Shown here one piece after another: positions 1-5,058 of a DNA stretch of 5,380 bases. The notes under the pieces are model-generated. The model made no database searches. It saw only the letters and a list, made by a program, of their open reading frames with translations, and was not told the origin of the DNA. The stretch's first letter is position 1. Each line of letters opens with the position of its first letter. A program made the translations under genes and the position numbers. Origin of the DNA: Polyangia bacterium. Lineage in GTDB: Bacteria; Myxococcota_A; Polyangia; Polyangiales; Polyangiaceae. The stretch is taken from positions 1 through 5,380 of the forward strand of contig JAUIKB010000464.1 of NCBI GenBank assembly GCA_030430975.1, given 5' to 3'.

Positions 1-2
1 AC

Positions 3-113
3 AGCTATCCACGCAGTGCGCTCGAGGCGAGCGGCGCCGCGGCCGTGTTCGGTACCATCGCCGAGGTAACCGAAGTCGCGCTCGCGGACCTATACCGGCG
101 GCTGTATGGTTAA
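3..113 (+). CDS. C-terminal 36 codons of an unidentified protein (5' truncated by window edge)
   Basis: The frame starting at base 3 is open from the window edge to a TAA at 111-113 and reads as a plausible protein tail ending in ALADLYRRLYG. About three quarters of its codons end in G or C, and the other two forward frames look non-coding (one has an in-frame stop, the other gives Arg-rich nonsense). Its stop overlaps the ATG of the next gene in the arrangement ATGGTTAA, an 8-nt overlap typical of translationally coupled genes, so the two are probably in one operon. The Ala-rich, amphipathic helical tail is too short to identify a family. Confidence 0.6.
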   Translation, partial: SYPRSALEASGAAAVFGTIAEVTEVALADLYRRLYG

Positions 114-1308
114 GCCGAGGCCGGCCTTGGCGTTGCTGTTTGCGGCGGCGTCGGCGGCATGCGGGGGCGAGCCGAAGCCAGCGACCCCCGCGACCAATCC
201 GAGCGCTGTGGCGATTGAGCGCCCGGCACCCCAAACCCCGTTTCGCCTGCCGTTCGGCGGCGGCCCGGTGCGAGGCATTACGGTCGGACCGATCGAATCG
301 TCGCTGCATCCGAACAAGGGGTACGGTTCGGACCCGTACCAGCGCACGGTCGACGAGGTGGTGCGCCTTGGTGGAACCTGGGTGAGCCTGACTCCGTTCG
401 GGCGGGTCTGGGACCTGCACTCGACCGGCGTTGACCTGACGTTCGAAAAGCCGTTCGAGGAGAATCGTGAGGCGCTGCGGCGCGCTATCGACCAGGCGCA
501 CGCCAGCGGGCTCCGGGTCATGCTGGTGCCCCATCTCTGGGTCGAAACAGGCGGCTGGCGCGCGTTGATCGATCCGAAGACCGACGAGGGCTGGGAGGCG
601 TGGCAGCAGAGCTATCAGCGCTTCGTCCTGACCTGGGCAACGCTCGCCGAGGAAACCCACGTCGACCTGCTCAGTGTTGGAGTCGAGCTTCGAAGTTGGG
701 TCACGACCAATCGCGCACCGAGTTTTCAACGGGTGATCAAGGCGGTGCGGGGCGTCTACAGCGGGCCGCTTACCTATGCGGCGAACTGGGACGATGTAGA
801 GCACACCGTCATCTTGGGTGACCTCGATGTGATCGGCATCAACGCGTTCTATCCGCTTGCGGACAAGGACGGAGCGGGTGTCGAACAGTTGCGACTCGGC
901 GGAGCGAAGATCGCCGAACGCGTCGGTAAGTTAGCTGCCGCCTGGCGAAAGCCCGTCCTGTTCACCGAGATCGGTTACACGACCCGCAAGGACCCGGCCA
1001 TCAAGCCTTGGGAATGGCCAGACCATATGAAGGACGTGGTCGTCGACGAGCAGGCCCAGGCGGATGCGTACGAGGCGCTCATCTCGCCCATGCTTGATCA
1101 GTCTTGGTTTGCGGGTTTTTTCGTGTGGCGCTTCTATGCGGATCCGGACGACATGTCGCAGGAAGCCGAGTGGGGATTTTCACCGCGTGGTAAATTAGCG
1201 GAAGCCGTCGTTCGAGATGCGTTTCGTGCCCACTGGTACACCGACGGCCCGCGCCCGCTCGGTGCGGCGCTTACCCGCAATACAGCCAAAAAGATTGGCG
1301 TTTTTTGA
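106..1308 (+). CDS. GH113-type TIM-barrel glycoside hydrolase, putative lipoprotein (400 aa)
   Basis: Seen: a short basic N-terminus and hydrophobic stretch (residues 4-18) end at Cys19 in SAAC, an imperfect but credible lipobox, followed by a Pro/Thr/Ala-rich linker to about residue 45. The rest reads as one (beta/alpha)8 barrel: GITVGP near 57, VPHLWVE with His143 and Trp145, VGVEL with Glu194, YAANWD with Asn227-Trp228, INAFYPL around 245-251, FTEIGY with Glu288, and FFVWRFYAD with Trp341. Known: clan GH-A retaining enzymes carry the acid/base Glu after strand 4 and the nucleophile Glu after strand 7; GH113 beta-mannanases show the same EL, NW, YPL and TEIGY signatures. Inference: Glu194 is the acid/base and Glu288 the nucleophile, and the enzyme is anchored in the envelope. 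The substrate (mannan or another beta-glycan) cannot be read from sequence. The ATG at 106 has only a weak ribosome site and probably relies on coupling to the upstream gene. Confidence 0.85.
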   Translation: MVKPRPALALLFAAASAACGGEPKPATPATNPSAVAIERPAPQTPFRLPFGGGPVRGITVGPIESSLHPNKGYGSDPYQRTVDEVVRLGGTWVSLTPFGRVWDLHSTGVDLTFEKPFEENREALRRAIDQAHASGLRVMLVPHLWVETGGWRALIDPKTDEGWEAWQQSYQRFVLTWATLAEETHVDLLSVGVELRSWVTTNRAPSFQRVIKAVRGVYSGPLTYAANWDDVEHTVILGDLDVIGINAFYPLADKDGAGVEQLRLGGAKIAERVGKLAAAWRKPVLFTEIGYTTRKDPAIKPWEWPDHMKDVVVDEQAQADAYEALISPMLDQSWFAGFFVWRFYADPDDMSQEAEWGFSPRGKLAEAVVRDAFRAHWYTDGPRPLGAALTRNTAKKIGVF

Positions 1309-1370
1309 GGATTGCGGCACATAGAAACGAGCGCGCCATGCGTGAACAACGGTTACCGGTGCCGGTGTGA

Positions 1371-1411
1371 ACCACCGCACGCCAACCCAACCGCGCCCAC
1401 GCGTCGGTGGT
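1371..1411. repeat. Bulged inverted repeat in the gap after the GH113-like gene
   Basis: ACCACCGCACGC (1371-1382) faces GCGTCGGTGGT (1401-1411): 11 pairs with a single bulged C and an 18-nt loop. It lies 63 nt after the hydrolase stop. No T-run follows, so it is not a canonical intrinsic terminator; it could serve as an mRNA 3' hairpin or be chance in GC-rich DNA. The rest of the 195-nt gap (1309-1503) shows no convincing gene; the open frame running through it is Arg-rich and lacks a ribosome site. Confidence 0.35.
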
Positions 1412-1492
1412 CAAACGCGCATCTCGACGAACAAAACGCGCGGGCGGACGTCCAACGAGGAAGACGTGTTAGGGATGTGCGTATCAACCCGC

Positions 1493-1497
1493 AGAGG
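1493..1497 (+). promoter_or_regulatory. Ribosome binding site that sets the DUF4156 gene start
   Basis: AGAGG lies 6 nt before the ATG at 1504. The same frame stays open upstream to 1312, but the added 64 residues are Arg-rich and would bury the lipoprotein signal, so this site supports the start at 1504. A weak TGTTAGGGA at 1467-1475 resembles an extended -10 box, but no -35 is visible. Confidence 0.7.
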
Positions 1498-1503
1498 ATC
1501 ACC

Positions 1504-1887
1504 ATGAACTTACCCTTAGTCAAAAAGCTAACGACCCAAATCGCAACTGCGGCGCTGGCGATCGGTGCCTGCGCGATGACGACCGGCTGCAAGACCGCCG
1601 ATCTCACGGCTGGCGGCGCCAAGGTTGCGGCTGGTCGCAACCCGCCCCCGCCTGGTTGCAAAACACTTCAGTACATCACCGGTAAAGGCGGCGGCACGTT
1701 CGGCGGCGGGCTCGTCTCCAACGAAGACCTGATCGAGTACGCCCTCAACGACCTGCGCAACAAGGCGGCCGATCTGGGCGGCAACTTCGTCCAGCACGAT
1801 CCGCCCCAGCTCGGCAGCGGCGACGGGACGACCACCTCCGTCACGATGACGGGTACTGCCTACAAATGCGAGACGCCGCCCGAGTAA
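1504..1887 (+). CDS. DUF4156-type small lipoprotein (127 aa)
   Basis: Seen: the N-terminus has two Lys at 7-8, a hydrophobic segment (about 13-26), and two candidate lipidation sites: Cys23 in IGAC, the better lipobox, and Cys29 in TTGC. A short variable linker with four Pro (47-50) precedes a compact domain with Cys52 (GCKTL), a Gly-rich turn at 60-69, the helix-like LRNKAADLGGNFV at 84-96, and a C-terminal GTAYKC with Cys122. Known: DUF4156 lipoproteins share exactly this pattern of an early Cys, a helix ending in AA-LGaN, and a final Gly-x-Ala-Tyr-x-Cys; the fold is like RcsF, with Cys pairs forming disulfides. Inference: Cys52 and Cys122 pair in the periplasm. The molecular function of the family is unknown. 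The gene stands alone on the + strand, converging on the M74 operon. Confidence 0.82.
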   Translation: MNLPLVKKLTTQIATAALAIGACAMTTGCKTADLTAGGAKVAAGRNPPPPGCKTLQYITGKGGGTFGGGLVSNEDLIEYALNDLRNKAADLGGNFVQHDPPQLGSGDGTTTSVTMTGTAYKCETPPE

Positions 1888-1902
1888 GCGTGACTGGGTG
1901 CC

Positions 1903-1938
1903 GTGAACTGTGGGGACGCGTAAACCAGTAGACGGGAC
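1903..1938 (+). repeat. REP-like hairpin repeat, copy A
   Basis: The repeat starts with GTGAACTG, contains the core GGGGACGCGTAAACCAGT (1912-1929), and ends in a diverged right arm (AGACGGGAC where copies B and C have TCACCGGAC). It begins 15 nt after the DUF4156 stop codon and points in the same direction as that gene. The left arm is intact, while two changes break the middle of the stem. It runs directly into the tandem array at 1945. Confidence 0.8.
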
Positions 1939-1944
1939 TTGATC

Positions 1945-2049
1945 GTCCGGCGCAGTAACGCCGAGTCGCACTGTCCCGCGCAGTAACGCCGACTTCGCTC
2001 GGCATCGTCCCGCGCAGTAACGCCGACTTCGCTCGGGACCGCGCAGTAA
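1945..2049. repeat. Tandem array of four units built on GCGCAGTAA
   Basis: GCGCAGTAA occurs at 1950, 1978, 2012 and 2041, so the period is 28, 34 and 29 nt. Units 2 (1973-2006) and 3 (2007-2040) are identical over their first 29 of 34 bases and differ only near their ends. Each contains CCGA-CTTCGC-TCGG, able to form a small hairpin, and unit 3 is bracketed by GTCCCG and CGGGAC. Unit 4 diverges after the core, where GCGCAG (2041-2046) faces CTGCGC (2060-2065). The array fills the convergent gap between two genes, where hairpins could act as a bidirectional transcription barrier. No T-run is present, and no reading frame is preserved between units. Confidence 0.85.
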
Positions 2050-2099
2050 AGCGCCCACGCTGCGCATCCGTGACGGCCGCGTTTCGGGTGCAGTGGACC

Positions 2100-3425
2100 T
2101 TACGGCGGAAGGAAGTCGTCGTCGGAAACGATCAGACTTCCGTTCGTGCCGTAGGGCGCCTCGGACATGCGCACATGGATGTGATTGTCGTGGTTCGGCC
2201 AGTGCTGCAGATGTTTGCCGTCCGAATAAAGCGGTACCAGCGAGCCGTCGATCTGCCCGGCCGTAGCGGCGGCCGCCGCGCCTGGGATCGTCTGTTCGAT
2301 CAGTTCCTCGTCCAGGAACGAGTGCGTCACTCGCCCAGTAGCGAAGATCGGTGCAAAGAACCGCGCGTTGGTCTGACCGTCGTAGCCCGACACGGTTCCG
2401 TCGATGCACTCGCGGCCGGTGCCGTCGCCATCGACGCTCGATGGCTGGCTGTCGGTCTTGATCGAGCAAAACGAACGCCAGAACGCCTGGCCATCTTCGC
2501 CGTAAAGCGAGATATCCACGTCTTTGCCACGCTGGTGCGAAGCGTGGCGAGGCGAACCGACATCGATGCCTGGGGTCTCGCCGTTCCATTGCGAGAAGTC
2601 CTCGGGAAAGAACGGCACGAACCCCTGTTGCGACATGACCTGGCCGGCGTGGCGGACGGCCATGATCAGGTCGCGGCGACCGAACCAGTACCGCATCACA
2701 GTGCTCGGGTTCCAGTCATAGCCGTCGATCGCAGGGTCGATGGGCAGAGGCATCTGCATCAAGCGATCGCAGTCGCCGCTGCATGTCGCCGCGTCGGCAA
2801 ATGGCGTCCGCGTGACGACCAAGTCTCCACTGAGAGCCTCTTGCGCTTCGACCCGAACCCAATGGGTGCGTGGCGCGCCGGACGGTTCGAAGACGGCCAG
2901 CGCTCGCACGCCGGGTCCAGCATCCGTCAGGCCGAGTTCGTCCGGCATCGAGCCGTCGTAGCGATCGACGTACATCACCACGTCGGCGCCCGTCGGCGAG
3001 AAGTCGAGTAGAAAGCCGACGTGTTCGCCGGCGCCAACATCTACACGGTAAATGGCGTTTTCGCCTGCGCCCAACGCGACGGCGTTGTTGCCATCTTGCG
3101 CGAGGCTCGCGCCTGGCACGGTGTCGGCCGGAGCGATGCCATCGGATGGCGCGCCGCCGGTTCCGCCAATGCTGCCGCCCGCGCCGCCGACGGTGCCACC
3201 CGCGCCGCCGTTTCCCCCCGTCGCGCCCCCGGTGCCTCCCGGTCCCGTGCCGCCAGGTCCCGCTCCGCCGTTACCGCCGCCGGTCGTGCCGGCCGCCGCG
3301 CCGCTGCCGGTCGCTCCGGATCCTGTCGCCCCGCCGCCTTCGATCGACACGCCACCTCCGCCGCCTCCGTCGTCACCGCAGGCGGCGAGGGCGAGCGCCG
3401 CAGCAAGCGTTGCCGCGCGGCGCAC
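2100..3425 (-). CDS. MepA-like (peptidase M74) murein endopeptidase lipoprotein with Gly-rich stalk (441 aa)
   Basis: Seen: a GTG start gives a textbook lipoprotein signal with lipobox LAAC and Cys16. Residues 20-92 are a Gly/Thr/Ala stalk, about 100-210 is beta-rich and resembles a PPC-type sandwich, and 220-420 is catalytic. VMRYWFGRRDLIM (243-255) matches the MepA RYFGHPDLVM region. HASHQRGKDVDI (294-305) has the HxxH and DxD pattern, and HDNHIHVR (412-419) supplies three His. Known: E. coli MepA binds zinc with His113, Asp120 and His211, and His206 and His209 are active-site residues; His297, Asp304, His417, His412 and His415 here reproduce all these spacings. MepA cuts D-Ala to meso-DAP crosslinks in peptidoglycan. 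Inference: an active, membrane-tethered crosslink hydrolase, longer than MepA because of the stalk and extra domain. It follows the Cys-rich gene by 3 nt, so it is probably co-transcribed and coupled, which also explains a GTG start with little ribosome site. Confidence 0.88.
   Translation of the reverse strand: MRRAATLAAALALAACGDDGGGGGGVSIEGGGATGSGATGSGAAAGTTGGGNGGAGPGGTGPGGTGGATGGNGGAGGTVGGAGGSIGGTGGAPSDGIAPADTVPGASLAQDGNNAVALGAGENAIYRVDVGAGEHVGFLLDFSPTGADVVMYVDRYDGSMPDELGLTDAGPGVRALAVFEPSGAPRTHWVRVEAQEALSGDLVVTRTPFADAATCSGDCDRLMQMPLPIDPAIDGYDWNPSTVMRYWFGRRDLIMAVRHAGQVMSQQGFVPFFPEDFSQWNGETPGIDVGSPRHASHQRGKDVDISLYGEDGQAFWRSFCSIKTDSQPSSVDGDGTGRECIDGTVSGYDGQTNARFFAPIFATGRVTHSFLDEELIEQTIPGAAAAATAGQIDGSLVPLYSDGKHLQHWPNHDNHIHVRMSEAPYGTNGSLIVSDDDFLPP
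3150..3368 (-). repeat. Low-complexity Gly/Thr/Ala-encoding tract (lipoprotein stalk)
   Basis: This stretch encodes residues 20-92 of the M74 lipoprotein, made of irregular GGTGG, GGAGG and GNGGAG units with almost no hydrophobic or charged side chains. On the + strand it appears as a run of CCGCC and CCACC triplets. It probably acts as a flexible tether between the lipid anchor and the folded domains. Such tracts change length easily by slippage, so length polymorphism between strains is likely. Confidence 0.85.
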
Positions 3426-3428
3426 TGC

Positions 3429-3704
3429 TTACCAACCGCCCGCTGGCGGATCCGCGCACGCTTTGGCTTTGGCGCAGTCGGCGGCCGCCGCGTAGCATTC
3501 GGCGCGTTCCTGGCTCGAGCCTTGAGTTGCTTTGCAGTCGGCCTCACACGTGGCGCCGACTTGGCAGACGTCCTTCTTGCACGCATCGGCGCACAGCTGC
3601 GCGATGCTCTTACCGGAGCTTGCTTCGTCGTCGGACGAGCAGCCCACCGCGCTGAGCGCCATAACGCATCCGAGCAATCCGAGATACCGGCCGAGCTTGT
3701 TCAT
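3429..3704 (-). CDS. Small Cys-rich lipoprotein with twin CX3C motifs (91 aa)
   Basis: Seen: a basic N-terminus (Lys3, Arg6), a hydrophobic segment 8-20, and Cys22 in AVGC followed by SSDDE, a typical lipid-anchor context. The mature part holds eight more Cys: Cys38, 42, 47, 53, 57, 70, 77 and 83. Two CX3C pairs (38/42 and 53/57) lie in segments that look helical, and no other domain is visible. Cys count and spacing suit a disulfide-stapled helical hairpin, giving up to four disulfides after export. I do not recognise a named family; similar short Cys-rich lipoproteins are, to my knowledge, common in myxobacterial genomes. It is the first gene of a likely operon with the M74 endopeptidase, suggesting an accessory or regulatory partner, which is inference only. 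The start at 3704 lacks a ribosome site but lies just after a promoter-like box. Confidence 0.8.
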   Translation of the reverse strand: MNKLGRYLGLLGCVMALSAVGCSSDDEASSGKSIAQLCADACKKDVCQVGATCEADCKATQGSSQERAECYAAAADCAKAKACADPPAGGW

Positions 3705-3711
3705 GGGCGGG

Positions 3712-3720
3712 ATTCTAGCA
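3712..3720 (-). promoter_or_regulatory. Extended -10 promoter box for the Cys-rich/M74 operon, probably leaderless
   Basis: On the - strand TGCTAGAAT (3720 down to 3712) matches an extended -10 element, TGn followed by a hexamer one base off TATAAT. Only seven bases separate it from the ATG at 3704, so a normal start point would fall at or one base before the start codon and no ribosome site could be transcribed. No clear -35 is seen about 17 bp upstream, which an extended -10 tolerates. Confidence 0.55.
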
Positions 3721-3817
3721 GATCGCGTCTCAGTCGCTCGGAGGACCGCGAATCGACGTGAAATGTCAGCTGTTTCGGCGCCGCAGAAGTTTTCGGAAAC
3801 CGTTTCGCCCAGCCCGC

Positions 3818-3823
3818 AATACT
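3818..3823 (+). promoter_or_regulatory. Candidate -10 box for the beta-barrel gene, probably leaderless
   Basis: AATACT matches TATAAT at four of six positions and ends six bases before the ATG at 3830, placing a normal transcription start on the A of the ATG. No purine-rich ribosome site precedes the ATG. The -35 region is not recognisable. Together with the opposing box at 3712-3720, this makes the 125-nt gap 3705-3829 a divergent promoter region. Confidence 0.35.
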
Positions 3824-3829
3824 AGCGCT

Positions 3830-4849
3830 ATGAGGATTGCTACGAAGCGGCTGACCATCTCAACCGCAATGATGATCGTGCTGTCGACCAGCGTCACCGC
3901 CCGGGCGTTCGTCGACACGCCGGTTGGCGGACATCCGGGCGAACTCGACGTGAACGCACAGCTGACGTTGGAGCGTGGCAAGTACGAACCGAACGGCAAC
4001 CAAGCGTCCTTTCAGTCTCCGCCACCGTGGCAGGAGTACAAGCTGGGCGTCGGGTATACGTGGGGCAACTTCGGTCCGTTCAAGTTCTTCTCGACGCGTC
4101 TTGACGCGGTCTATTTCCGAACCGGAGCGGAACGAAATGACCCCAGCGTTTGGCAAGTTCAACCGGAAGGCTCATCGACCGCGACCCAGTTGGTCCCAGA
4201 GTGCTCGGGAGGAGCCGAGTATCTCGGCAACGGCGAGTGCGAATTCTACGCCTCCGATTCCGGTGCCGTGACGACGGCGACCGTATCGGGTGCACTCATC
4301 CACACGGCCGACTTTGCGCTCGGCCTGTACCTGAGAAGCTCGATACCGATCGGCGTCAATCTGCGAAAGTTCGCCAATCCGCGCGTTGACTATGTGTCAG
4401 GTGGCCTGCAGGCCGGCACGCACATGACCAACTGGTTCGATTTCGAGACCACGCTGTTCTTCGGGAGCGGCACGTTCTCGAAAGATAAGAACGCGACAGC
4501 TGCGGTTTCGATTTTCGGACACTTCAAGGCGAACAAGTGGCTGTTGCCGTGGAAGGCCGGCTTCAAGTTCGGTCCGTACATCGAGGGTGACATGACCGAG
4601 CGCTTCGATGCGCGCTTCGACAACGCCTACAGTCCGCAAGCGCTGCCGCAACCAGGCGACACCGAACTCACGCGGCAGAATGACCGCATCCGTTCGGCGC
4701 GCTTCGCTCTGGGGCTGCTTCCGTATTTTCTCGTGACGGATCATTTGGCCGTCGAGCTTGGCTACATCCAAAAGATGTTCGGGTACGACGTTCCTGCGAC
4801 CCAGGCGTACTTCGTGGGGCTGCGCGGGCTGATCAACGTCGACCGGTAG
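3830..4849 (+). CDS. Outer-membrane beta-barrel-like protein with signal peptide (339 aa)
   Basis: Seen: from the ATG at 3830 the protein opens with a Sec signal peptide, Lys6-Arg7 then a hydrophobic core 10-22 and a signal-peptidase site ARA before Phe27. The mature chain alternates short polar turns with amphipathic strands rich in aromatic residues (for example YKLGVGYTW, DFALGLYLRSSIPIG, FDFETTLFFGSG, VSIFGHFKA, RFALGLLPYFLV, LAVELGYI and the final YFVGLRGLINV), a pattern typical of outer-membrane barrels of about 10-14 strands. Cys125 and Cys137 flank a probable external loop and could pair. The frame is open upstream to 3758, but those 24 residues are Arg-rich and would displace the signal peptide, so 3830 is preferred. 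I recognise no specific family; channel, receptor or structural roles are all possible. It is transcribed divergently from the Cys-rich/M74 operon. Confidence 0.75.
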   Translation: MRIATKRLTISTAMMIVLSTSVTARAFVDTPVGGHPGELDVNAQLTLERGKYEPNGNQASFQSPPPWQEYKLGVGYTWGNFGPFKFFSTRLDAVYFRTGAERNDPSVWQVQPEGSSTATQLVPECSGGAEYLGNGECEFYASDSGAVTTATVSGALIHTADFALGLYLRSSIPIGVNLRKFANPRVDYVSGGLQAGTHMTNWFDFETTLFFGSGTFSKDKNATAAVSIFGHFKANKWLLPWKAGFKFGPYIEGDMTERFDARFDNAYSPQALPQPGDTELTRQNDRIRSARFALGLLPYFLVTDHLAVELGYIQKMFGYDVPATQAYFVGLRGLINVDR

Positions 4850-4853
4850 CGAA

Positions 4854-4889
4854 GTGAATCCTGGGGACGCGTAAACCAGTTCACCGGAC
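4854..4889 (+). repeat. REP-like hairpin repeat, copy B
   Basis: The 18-nt core GGGGACGCGTAAACCAGT (4863-4880) is followed by an intact right arm TTCACCGGAC. The left arm reads GTGAATCC, so only its outer GTGAA can pair. The repeat begins 4 nt after the TAG of the beta-barrel gene and has the same orientation. Bases 4863-4889 form a perfect 27-bp inverted repeat with 5023-5049. Immediately downstream, CCGGAC and GTCCGG form another possible 6-bp stem. Confidence 0.85.
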
Positions 4890-4922
4890 GTTGCGTCAGG
4901 GTTGTCCGGCGGCGCGACCGTA

Positions 4923-4938
4923 GCCGCGGCGCCGCGGC
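4923..4938. repeat. 16-bp perfect palindrome inside the inverted-repeat element
   Basis: GCCGCGGCGCCGCGGC is its own reverse complement and also two copies of GCCGCGGC in tandem. With no loop it is unlikely to form a stable hairpin but could be a dimeric protein-binding site. Such strings arise fairly easily in GC-rich DNA. Confidence 0.6.
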
Positions 4939-4943
4939 GTTGG

Positions 4944-4952
4944 TGCTAGAAT
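4944..4952 (+). promoter_or_regulatory. Orphan extended -10-like box inside the inverted-repeat element
   Basis: TGCTAGAAT here is identical to the box that precedes the Cys-rich lipoprotein on the other strand. No start codon with a usable frame follows at leaderless distance; transcription from it would run rightwards through copy C and antisense to the 76-aa gene. It may be a non-coding RNA promoter, a leftover of a lost gene, or chance. Confidence 0.3.
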
Positions 4953-5022
4953 AGGCGTCTCGGCCGTAGATTGCGCCTGGTTTAGCAGTCTGCAATTGCT
5001 CCGTTTTCGATCTCTGCCTGAG

Positions 5023-5058
5023 GTCCGGTGAACTGGTTTACGCGTCCCCCCAGTTCAC
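5023..5058 (-). repeat. REP-like hairpin repeat, copy C (intact stem)
   Basis: Read on the - strand this is the most complete copy: GTGAACTGG and CCAGTTCAC form a perfect 9-bp stem around a 13-nt loop GGGGACGCGTAAA, followed by CGGAC. It has the sense orientation of the 76-aa gene and overlaps its 3' end, providing the stop codon. Confidence 0.88.

Larger units (their letters stand above)
4854..5058. mobile_element. REPIN-like or MITE-like element: two REP-like repeats in inverted orientation
   Basis: Copies B and C face each other, sharing a perfect 27-bp inverted repeat (4863-4889 and 5023-5049) with 133 bp between. The interior has no open frame of note, a 16-bp perfect palindrome and a promoter-like box. 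Known: REPINs are pairs of inverted REP hairpins mobilised by RAYT transposases encoded elsewhere in the genome; MITEs likewise lack their own transposase. No RAYT is in this window, so assignment to either class is inference. No obvious target-site duplication is seen. Confidence 0.55.

Noticed and set aside
90..521. 143-aa open frame on the - strand
   Set aside because: It is opposite the start of the GH113-like gene and shows no domain or signal; its composition is that of an antisense shadow.
1312..1503. N-terminal extension of the DUF4156 gene
   Set aside because: The extension is Arg-rich, lacks a ribosome site and would hide the lipoprotein signal; AGAGG at 1493 supports the start at 1504.
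1309..1503. Intrinsic terminator after the GH113-like gene
   Set aside because: An inverted repeat exists at 1371-1411 but no T-run follows it, so it is listed only as a repeat.
1945..2049. CRISPR array
   Set aside because: The units repeat nearly end to end with no unique spacers of constant length, there are only four of them with uneven period, and no cas genes are present.
1528..2589. Long open frame of 353 aa on the - strand
   Set aside because: It runs antisense through the DUF4156 gene and in another frame of the M74 gene, is Arg-rich with no domain, and spans the repeat-filled convergent gap. The M74 and DUF4156 frames have clear family motifs.
2070..3655. Two long + strand open frames (313 and 261 aa)
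   Set aside because: Both are opposite the M74 and Cys-rich genes; the second is extremely Arg-rich because it reads the complement of the Gly-rich stalk. These are GC-rich shadows.
3758..3829. Upstream start of the beta-barrel gene
   Set aside because: The extra 24 residues are strongly basic and would precede a good Sec signal peptide; the promoter-like box at 3818 also lies inside them.
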